A DNA stretch of 64,000 bases, from the NCBI GenBank assembly GCA_947000775.1, contig CAMQGK010000331.1, forward strand, positions 187,501 to 251,500. The letters run 5' to 3'. Below are positions 61,101-64,000 of this stretch, piece by piece (within the stretch, counting starts at the first letter, position 1; every line of letters begins with the position of its first letter). A program made the translations under genes and the position numbers. Source of the DNA: Pterois miles. Its lineage: Eukaryota; Chordata; Actinopteri; Perciformes; Scorpaenidae. The notes beneath the pieces are model-generated. The model was not told where the DNA came from, made no database searches, and saw only the letters and a program-made list of their open reading frames with translations.

Positions 61101-63695
61101 AGATAATCCACATCATTCATGGTGACCACAGTGGTCGTCTTCTTTAAAGAAATCCTAACTTCTGCCAGTAGTAGCAGTCGCTGCTGTCGTTATCGGGGCC
61201 TCCGCTCGGGGCCACTGACCCATAGCAGCCTCTACAGCTGAGCACCATGTAAAGCTATCATATTACTTTTTTTTTTTAACAGACAGCGTCCGACCTTTAC
61301 AGATGTTTCCTTTGACCAGTTAGCGATGCTGTGCTCGGGACCTCCTTCTACAGGGTTTTTTTGGCCCCGAGTGGAACATTACGTACTCAGACTTCATCTT
61401 TTATGATATTCATGCCTATAGCCTTTAGGTTTGGTGAAAGACACACAGCTAATAAGGGGTTAAAGCGAACCACTCAGTACATCATCCATCTGTTATCAGG
61501 GGGGGACTGAACAAAGGAGCAGCCAACGGTTGGCGGTTCGATCCCCAGAGTCTCCTTGCCGGTTGCAGAGGGCTGCATCAGGAGGCCACATAGTAAATGG
61601 ACTGATGTATTAATATTGATCTTTTCTAGTCCTCTGACCACATTCAGACACTGATATCAGACGCTGCTACCTGCCAGCTCTGCCCATTAGAATCTGATCT
61701 AAATACTCATTCACACACCGATGGCCTATTCATCAAGGACACGTCGACATGTGACCTTCTGATTGGTGGACGACCTGCTCTACCCTCTGAGCCACAGACA
61801 AACAAACTGAATTTGAACCAGTAGGCTGAATTTATGATGAGAGAGGGAGAGAGAAGGAGGGAGGGAGAGGGGGAGGGAGAGAGACTCTCTCTCCCTGTCC
61901 CCCTCCATCTCTCTCTCCCTCTCCCCCTCCATCTCTCTCTCCCTCCCTCCCTCCCCCCTCTCTCTCTCTCTCCCTCCCTCCCTCCCTCCCTCCCTCCCTC
62001 CCTCTCTCTCTCCCTCCCTCTCTCCCTCCTCTCTCCCTCTCTCTCCCTCCCTCTCTCCCTCCATTCTCTCTCTCCATCTCTCTCTCCCTCCCTCCCTCCC
62101 TCCATCTCTCTCTCCCTCCTCCCTCCCTCTCCTCCCTCCTCTCTCCCTCCCTCTCTCTCCCTCCCCCTCTCCTCCCTCCTCCCCCTCTCTCCCTCCTCTC
62201 TCTCTCTCCCTCCCTCTCTCCCTCCCTCCTCTCTCCCTCTCCCCCTCCTCTCTCCCTCCCTCTCTCTCCCTCCCCTCTCTCTCTCTCTCCCTCTCTCCCT
62301 CCCTCCCTCCCCCCTCTCTCCCTCCCTCTCTCTCCCTCCCTCTCCCTCCCTCTCTCTCCCCCCTCTCTCTCCCTCCCTCTCTCCCTCCCTCCCTCCCTCT
62401 CTCCCTCCGTCTGTCTGACTGGTGCTCCTGTCCTCTCAGCCTGCAGCAGAAGGTCCAGTACTGCCTGGATGACGGGGTCCGGCTGCCCATGCAGGACCTG
62501 AAGCTGCTGGAGGTGGAACACACTGAACTTCTGGAGCAGCAGGACCACAGTAGCAGGGTAGCATCTCAGCCACACACACACACACACACAAATAAAGTCC
62601 AAAATACACTAACATGTTATCTGTGCCCCCCTCAGCTGATTGGCCGTCAGACAGAGCGGATTGAGAGGCTGACCTTGCAGCTAACGGTAGGGTCTATCTT
62701 CCTCTCTTTCTTCCTGGTTGTTCTCGTCTTTTCATGATGTCGGGAGCCTTCCCTTCAGACCTGTTTCCCCTCTCGCTTTCAGTCGCTTATCCTTTGGGAT
62801 TAACTTTCACATGGTCCTGGTCCATGATTGTGTCCCCTCCCACTGAGACAAGACTGTGTCTAAATTTGAAAGACACCAGGTCTGCTCAAATACTGTACAG
62901 TACTCAAGGTGGACTATTACTTTGTAAAACCATACTCAAAAGTAGTCTTCAAATTAGATCCTAGAATGAGAGCAAAACTGTGTAGCGTGAAAAACCTATT
63001 TGACACGACACCACTGCTCTCTGCTGTTTTCTTCCCGTTGACTGACATGGGTTCAACAGTAGATGCTGTTTCTCAGGTAAAGGTAAATCAGTGAACGTAT
63101 AGCTGTATTTACAGGTCGGTTGTTGAAATGGCAGCCATGGTCTCATACCCACGCTGTCTGAAGGATAACTCAGGCTTACCTGTCACATCCTCGACTTTGT
63201 TAGGCCACCAATACAAGACTGCAGAAGAAAAGAGGTCTTCCTCCACGACAACAGTGTTATCTGCTGGAGAAGGAGGACAGCCCGGCCCCCCCATCCAGAG
63301 ACATCCCACAGGTATCACTGGTGTCTTCATGTCTGTCTCCACGGTACATACACAAGATCCACGAGCTGATCAGCTGCTTACTGACAGCACTACTTCAGCA
63401 CAGACTGATCAGATCTGAGCTCAGTGTCTCCTGAAGACAAGATATTTTGATATTACTCTTATAAGAGCTGCATGACAGGAACTAAAATATATGTCTTTGT
63501 TTCCCACTGAGAAGCAGCAGCGAGTGGATGAGGGGCTACTGGTGCTTCCCCTGTCCCAGGTGGAGATGCCTGAAGTGGGCCGGCTGCTGAGGGAGATGTC
63601 CCTATGTCTGCTGGACCTGCAGGCTCTCTGCAGCATCCTGGCCCAGAGAGCCCAGGGGAAAGAGCCCAACCTGTCTCTGCTGCTGGGCATGAAAT
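43067..63695 (+). CDS. cep85l: cep85l, centrosomal protein 85-like, 12 coding exons, 3' end outside window
   Basis: This spliced gene is recognised by its translated exons. They match the CEP85L family in order: the SDSGDTGIGTYCSDSVE motif (exon 2), WSSLTKLS, DMSYSALPEAK and IQPAVRTQMWLTEQM (exon 3), KLKEGLLRQ (exon 4), QKQQILQLHARIRENELRAQ (exon 5), TRDRYISSLKKKCQ (exon 7), DDGVRLPM (exon 9) and RAQGKEPNLSLLLG (exon 12). These favour CEP85L over its paralogue CEP85. Exons in order: 43067-43115, 51374-51538, 53630-54492, 54786-54871, 58518-58635, 58719-58886, 59110-59262, 60487-60641, 62440-62557, 62636-62686, 63204-63311, 63512-63695. All have AG/GT borders and compatible phases, 2,218 nt in total. 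Family knowledge: CEP85L is a centrosomal coiled-coil protein needed for microtubule organisation in neuronal migration, and human lissencephaly variants cluster around exon 2. The last exon (about 55 residues in relatives) lies past base 64,000. Inference: some 25-30 residues of coiled coil between exons 10 and 11 are absent or unrecognised. Confidence 0.93.
43116..44378. other. cep85l intron 1, first part
   Basis: AT-rich intronic sequence beyond the CpG island, without a credible exon. Near 44,090-44,150 there is a GATGAAGGCTTGTGGCCGAAA stretch followed by AATAAAAG. It resembles the 3' ends of some fish retroelements (Penelope-like or R2-like), but it is too short to assign. Confidence 0.4.
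44379..45172. repeat. 42-bp minisatellite in cep85l intron 1
   Basis: About 19 head-to-tail copies of a 42-bp unit. Each has a CTAGCTAGCTAG palindromic core flanked by TTCCATGTTACCAACACTAG and AATGTAGATCTG or AATTTAGCTCTG variants. Units differ at a few fixed positions (ACACTAG/ACCCTAG, GTAGATCTG/TTAGCTCTG). The order of variants suggests repeated segmental duplication within the array. Confidence 0.95.
45173..47427. other. cep85l intron 1, central part
   Basis: Mostly unique, AT-rich sequence. The block 46,130-46,750 is less AT-rich and has overlapping open frames of 91-119 codons on both strands. I recognise no domain in them and they lack splice support, so I treat them as chance frames or the residue of an old element. 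Nothing else is identified here. Confidence 0.4.
47428..47461 (+). mobile_element. LINE/SINE 3' tail fragment
   Basis: ATTAATAAAGCTTCATCTTA followed by further TTATC repeats. This matches the 3' end of the LINE at 35,879-38,440 and the tails of the SINEs in this window. Only the tail is left. Confidence 0.6.
47760..48790 (+). mobile_element. Decayed LINE reverse transcriptase fragment, split by an insertion
   Basis: Translations on the + strand show reverse transcriptase pieces. At 47,870-47,960 there is an EWKTAKIIPLPKN segment (finger region). At 48,549-48,610 there is QRIACEQIKGYFSMNN. At 48,715-48,770 there is LDFTAAFDITDHELLLKK, which carries the first catalytic Asp motif. The pieces are in the expected order for an L2/CR1/Rex1-type LINE. 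They contain stops and frameshifts and are interrupted at 47,986-48,542 by another element. Confidence 0.7.
47986..48542 (-). mobile_element. LINE 3' end with (GATA)n tail inserted in an older LINE
   Basis: The left edge is a GATA microsatellite followed by ACTTTATTCATCCCGTAGGA, the reverse complement of a LINE 3' terminus. The insert is flanked by TTGCAT on both sides (47980-47985 and 48543-48548), a plausible target duplication. It separates two parts of one reverse transcriptase frame. No coding domain is recognisable inside, so this is a 5'-truncated copy of about 557 bp. Confidence 0.65.
48838..48957. repeat. Degenerate CCTCCTGTCCTCTGT pyrimidine repeat
   Basis: An irregular array of CCTCCTGTCCTCTGTCC-type units of 7-19 bp, almost all pyrimidine plus G, in intron 1 of cep85l. 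Confidence 0.8.
49010..50550. repeat. ~64-bp minisatellite, about 24 copies, in cep85l intron 1
   Basis: Tandem units beginning CTACTGCCAGCTTTAGTTTA, then a CTGAGATACATGACAAACTA block and a CAGTCAGACTACAGAG block. Unit length varies between about 61 and 68 bp through presence or absence of AC in CTAAACAG and of AGAGT/AGAGC. Units are nearly identical apart from these indels, which indicates recent amplification or homogenisation. Confidence 0.95.
50750..50930 (-). mobile_element. LINE 3' end fragment (GATA-tailed)
   Basis: GATAGATAGATGAACTTTTA followed by TTAATCCCCGAAGGGAAATT, the reverse complement of the L2/Rex1-like 3' terminus seen elsewhere in the window. The rest is non-coding 3' UTR-like sequence. 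The 5' limit is uncertain. Confidence 0.55.
51229..51351 (+). mobile_element. Dispersed-repeat 3' end abutting cep85l exon 2
   Basis: TGTAAAGTGCTTTGAGTAGT, then AGAAGACCAGAAAAG and GCAAGTCCATTTAACC. I recognise this as the 3' end of a common fish retroposon (the type ending in a CTATATAA-like box and AAGTCCATTTACC). It stops about 20 bp before the acceptor of exon 2. Confidence 0.5.
51374..51538 (+). CDS. cep85l: cep85l coding exon 2 (DSGDTGIGT exon)
   Basis: Acceptor TGTGTTTCAG/GC and donor GGAAG/GTAGG; 165 nt, phase 1 to phase 1, residues 17-71. It encodes a Gly/Ser-rich start, GWAPGHESAWHSN, then RRHSTVSDSGDTGIGTYCSD and SVE. The last block is the most conserved part of the CEP85/CEP85L N terminus. 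Family knowledge: human dominant lissencephaly variants concentrate in and around this exon, so strong constraint is expected. Confidence 0.95.
52267..52560 (-). mobile_element. tRNA-derived SINE
   Basis: Read on the - strand: GGGGGCAGCAGTAGCTCAGT (box A region) with GGTTCAAGTCC (box B), a conserved body including CTCGGGGTGCTTGTCAGGAG, and the 3' tail GGGATTAATAAAGGTTCATC with TTATC repeats. It is essentially full length and in the same subfamily as 10,104-10,417. It lies in cep85l intron 2, directly against another dispersed repeat starting at 52,561. Confidence 0.9.
52561..52952. repeat. Dispersed fish repeat ending in CCTCCTTGGTGGAGGTAATA
   Basis: This block contains GATCCAGAATCCATG, GACACACCCTGAAAATTTCA, ACAGACAAACAGACAGATAA and the hairpin-forming terminus CCTCCTTGGTGGAGGTAATA. 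I recognise the sequence as a very widespread dispersed repeat of fish and other animals whose class I cannot state. It is non-coding. Confidence 0.6.
53330..53525 (+). mobile_element. LINE 3' UTR/tail fragment in cep85l intron 2
   Basis: AT-rich 3' UTR-like sequence ending GACTTGTGCTATATAAATAA AGTTTGATTGA, the terminal pattern of many fish L2-type LINEs. The upstream part (53,000-53,240) includes GCCGAGTCAAACCAAGCCGA and may be a separate short DNA element. Confidence 0.5.
53630..54492 (+). CDS. cep85l: cep85l coding exon 3 (large)
   Basis: Acceptor TTCTTACAG/AT and donor AACCAG/GTGAG; 863 nt, entering in phase 1 and leaving in phase 0, residues 72-359. It is Ser/Pro/Gly-rich and probably disordered. 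Conserved landmarks in order: DDSSSSTTPLSS, PIVHVMLSPSSS, LDIKDHQPIRRWSSLTKLSS, MDMSYSALPEAK, and SPIQPAVRTQMWLTEQM near the end. Order and spacing follow human CEP85L. An Ala run (AAAAA) from a GCT/GCA repeat near 54,410 may be length-polymorphic. Confidence 0.96.
54493..54785 (+). other. cep85l intron 3
   Basis: A 293-bp intron with donor GTGAGAGG and acceptor TGTGTGTTTCCAG. No repeat or other feature is seen. Confidence 0.8.
54786..54871 (+). CDS. cep85l: cep85l coding exon 4
   Basis: 86 nt, phase 0 to 2, residues 360-387: MLMGTSLPINTLVKLKEGLL then RQRELEID and two bases of an Arg codon. It corresponds to the start of the coiled-coil half of CEP85L (KIKEGLLRQKE in human). Donor GATAG/GTACT. 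Confidence 0.93.
54872..56639. other. cep85l intron 4, first part
   Basis: About 1.8 kb of intronic sequence with no exon or recognisable mobile element. A TACATATGTACATATGTACC inverted repeat lies near 54,970. Confidence 0.5.
56640..56905. repeat. 33-bp hairpin-forming minisatellite in cep85l intron 4
   Basis: Eight units of GGCCGTCACACGGGGACAGT followed by GTCCACTGTCTTC. Each unit holds GACAGTG-TC-CACTGTC, a perfect 7-bp stem with a 2-nt loop. Because 33 is a multiple of three, it produces open frames on both strands that are not genes. Confidence 0.95.
57060..57235 (+). mobile_element. Retroposon fragment with tRNA-like box B
   Basis: GTGGCCTCACATCAAGAGGG, CTGCAGGTTCGACTCCAGCT and TTGGGGCCCTTCTGTGCAGA match a common fish retroposon. 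The family seems related to the 3'-end repeats at 29,085 and 41,765. It is internally deleted. Confidence 0.45.
57236..58517. other. cep85l intron 4, last part
   Basis: Holds a region (57,600-58,190) with overlapping open frames: 149 codons on +, 115 on -. No domain is recognised. The region's base composition is more gene-like than the surrounding intron, so an old mobile-element remnant is possible. The intron ends at GTTCTGTGTTTCAG. Confidence 0.4.
58518..58635 (+). CDS. cep85l: cep85l coding exon 5
   Basis: 118 nt, phase 2 to 0, residues 388-427. It encodes RQKQQILQLHARIRENELRA QQVLQGQRGWFDNGHSQNTQ. The first 20 residues are nearly those of human CEP85L and predict a coiled coil. Donor CCCAG/GTAAC. 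Confidence 0.95.
58719..58886 (+). CDS. cep85l: cep85l coding exon 6
   Basis: 168 nt, phase 0 to 0, residues 428-483. Acceptor TTCAACAG/GA, donor GAAAAG/GTAC. The coiled-coil segment KLAVAELEVLQLNEFFKQVT followed by KLEEK matches the family. The preceding intron is only 83 bp. Confidence 0.95.
59110..59262 (+). CDS. cep85l: cep85l coding exon 7
   Basis: 153 nt, phase 0 to 0, residues 484-534. It encodes IKTRDRYISSLKKKCQRENE and EKQQRIEILEKYLCDLPTLD EVQAQAQQ. This is the most conserved coiled-coil block shared by CEP85 and CEP85L. Acceptor TTGTTCACAG, donor CAGCAG/GTAGA. Confidence 0.97.
59263..59778. other. cep85l intron 7, first part
   Basis: Unique intron sequence with a short ATT repeat and TATATACATATAGA near 59,710. 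The open frame from exon 7 runs on into the intron but loses family similarity at the donor. Confidence 0.6.
59779..60262. repeat. 15-bp minisatellite in cep85l intron 7
   Basis: About 30 copies of a TGTCTGATTGATAGT unit with GCT, AAC, TTA and GGC variants at the GAT-side triplet. The array is AT-rich. Antisense open frames rich in NQT repeats arise only from the tandem structure. Confidence 0.95.
60487..60641 (+). CDS. cep85l: cep85l coding exon 8
   Basis: 155 nt, phase 0 to 2, residues 535-585, starting QEEVQQKAQGLETTACRLQR and ending ELLASVQ plus two bases. I chose the start at the first AG of CTCAG/CAG/GAG: it makes the exon the same length as I recall for human, and it is phase-compatible. 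An AG at 60,489 gives one residue fewer. Other upstream AGs are excluded: 60,448 meets a stop, and 60,471 is out of phase. Confidence 0.85.
60642..61838. other. cep85l intron 8, first part
   Basis: Mostly unique. A SINE-like fragment at about 61,505-61,580 holds GGCGGTTCGATCCCCAGAGT (box B) and GCAGAGGGCTGCATCAGGAG, a common fish tRNA-derived SINE of a different family from the one at 8,677. Its full limits are not clear. Confidence 0.5.
61839..62408. repeat. Polypurine (46 bp) then polypyrimidine (~520 bp) block
   Basis: 61,839-61,884 is almost pure A/G. At 61,885 it switches to almost pure C/T (CCCTCTCTCTCC variants) until 62,408, 31 bp before exon 9. The switch makes the first ~46 bp an imperfect inverted repeat with the following sequence, and the long block has mirror symmetry. 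Long open frames here on both strands are artefacts of the repeat. Confidence 0.97.
62440..62557 (+). CDS. cep85l: cep85l coding exon 9
   Basis: 118 nt, phase 2 to 0, residues 586-625: LQQKVQYCLDDGVRLPMQDL KLLEVEHTELLEQQDHSSR. The DDGVRLPM block corresponds to EDGIRLPM in human CEP85L. Donor AGCAGG/GTAGC, chosen over AGCAG/GGTA because only it gives GT and phase 0. Confidence 0.94.
62636..62686 (+). CDS. cep85l: cep85l coding exon 10
   Basis: 51 nt, phase 0 to 0, residues 626-642: LIGRQTERIERLTLQLT. This is 17 residues, aligning with the family's IIDSQQDEIDRMILEIQ. Acceptor TGTGCCCCCCTCAG, donor CTAACG/GTAGG. Introns on both sides are short. Confidence 0.88.
62687..63203. other. cep85l intron 10
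   Basis: 517 bp. The coiled coil expected here in relatives (about 25-30 residues) was looked for and not found; no phase-0 exon of 75-90 nt with good borders is visible. Confidence 0.6.
63204..63311 (+). CDS. cep85l: cep85l coding exon 11 (probable)
   Basis: 108 nt, phase 0 to 0, residues 643-678. It follows a good polypyrimidine tract ending TTTGTTAG and ends CCACAG/GTATC. The translation ATNTRLQKKRGLPPRQQCYL LEKEDSPAPPSRDIPQ fits the poorly conserved, Pro/Asp-rich linker before the C-terminal domain (human has CSLLDQGQEPDQSR). An alternative acceptor at GACTGCAG (63,223) would shorten it by seven codons in the same frame. The longer overlapping open frame in another phase (63,128-63,418) does not join its neighbours. 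Confidence 0.65.
63512..63695 (+). CDS. cep85l: cep85l coding exon 12
   Basis: 184 nt, phase 0 to 1, residues 679-739 plus one base. It contains VGRLLREMSLCLLDLQALCS then ILAQRAQGKEPNLSLLLGMK, the conserved C-terminal block of CEP85/CEP85L. Acceptor TTTCCCACTGAG, followed by AAG CAG CAG, so several in-frame acceptors exist. Donor AAAT/GTACG. The following final exon is not in the window. Confidence 0.94.
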
Positions 63696-63801
63696 GTACG
63701 TGGCTGAAACACACAAGTAGCACAACTGCTTCAGTTGCATCTCAACAGCACCAGTAGGGAGGTATTGATCTGTCATTGGCTCAGAGGGGCGTGTAGTGGA
63801 C

Positions 63802-64000
63802 GAAGAAGAAGAAGAAGAAGAAGATCTAGAAGAAGATCTACCTTTATTATTCCCACAATGGGGAAATTCAATTTACACTCTGTTAAACTCATACATGGTA
63901 CATGCAGACCTGAAACACACATACATGCAGTAATGGAGAGATGTCAGAGTGAGGGGGCTGCTCCTGACAAGCGCCCCGAGCAGTTGGGGGTTTGGTGCCT
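63802..64000 (-). mobile_element. tRNA-derived SINE, cut by window end
   Basis: Starts with a GAA microsatellite, then CCTTTATTATTCCCACAATG and GGGGAAATTCAATT, then the SINE body (GAGAGATGTCAGAGTGAGGG, GCGCCCCGAGCAGTTGGGGG). It lies in the last intron of cep85l. The tRNA-like head would follow beyond 64,000. Confidence 0.9.

Noticed and set aside
61707..62602. Open frames of up to 256 codons (Glu/Arg/Gly on -, Ser/Leu/Pro on +)
   Set aside because: They are produced by the polypurine/polypyrimidine block in intron 8 of cep85l. The minus frames also run antisense over exon 9.
63128..63418. 96-codon + frame over exon 11 of cep85l
   Set aside because: Its phase does not join exons 10 or 12. 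The in-phase reading of 63,204-63,311 fits the family better.
43116..63511. Phospholamban (pln) nested in a cep85l intron, as in mammals
   Set aside because: Looked for its short membrane peptide on both strands in the introns and did not see it. It may lie beyond the right edge or elsewhere in this species.

Overview
The window reads as vertebrate nuclear DNA from a ray-finned fish, most likely a percomorph teleost. It has one spliced protein gene, long non-coding stretches, abundant minisatellites, and a repeat set typical of teleosts: tRNA-derived SINEs, LINEs of several clades with short-repeat 3' tails, short hAT derivatives and a small MITE. There are no rRNA genes, CRISPR arrays, operons or other prokaryotic signatures.

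The one gene I can support is cep85l (centrosomal protein 85-like), on the + strand. A CpG-rich promoter with a CCAAT box and a palindromic NRF1-type site (42,690-43,066) leads into a 49-nt first coding exon at 43,067. Twelve coding exons follow, to 63,695. Every intron phase agrees with its neighbours, giving 2,218 coding nt (739 codons plus one base). The terminal exon lies beyond the right edge. The protein has an N-terminal disordered, Ser-rich half encoded mostly by exons 2-3 and a coiled-coil half encoded by exons 4-12. Its introns carry large minisatellites (42-bp, ~64-bp, 33-bp and 15-bp units), a ~570-bp polypurine/polypyrimidine block against exon 9, SINEs and LINE fragments. A stretch of coiled coil expected between exons 10 and 11 was not found.

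Positions 1-42,600 hold no gene I can support. Their content is mobile and simple DNA: a 15-bp minisatellite (190-426); two ~1-kb hAT-type non-autonomous elements in opposite orientation (2,439-3,490 and 33,174-34,191, the second with a perfect 8-bp target duplication); SINEs at 8,677, 10,104 and 16,663; a dispersed repeat family whose 27-30-bp motif has expanded to a minisatellite (10,424-10,705); a MITE (13,774-14,095); a decayed endonuclease/reverse transcriptase LINE (19,030-20,330); a CpG-rich block with no recognised gene (23,391-24,110); a very GC-rich minisatellite (25,797-26,459); a possible solo LTR (30,885-31,314); and a decayed R2/NeSL-like LINE (39,600-41,225).

The most instructive structure is at 34,291-39,350. 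A SINE (-) sits inside the coding region of a LINE (+), which itself sits inside the reverse transcriptase of another LINE (-). The SINE family's tail matches the 3' end of the middle LINE, so the likely SINE and its replication partner appear in the same window. I found no convincing new biological system. The observations worth a second look concern nested transposons, TE- or repeat-derived sequence at splice sites, tandem NAG acceptors and an unexplained CpG island.
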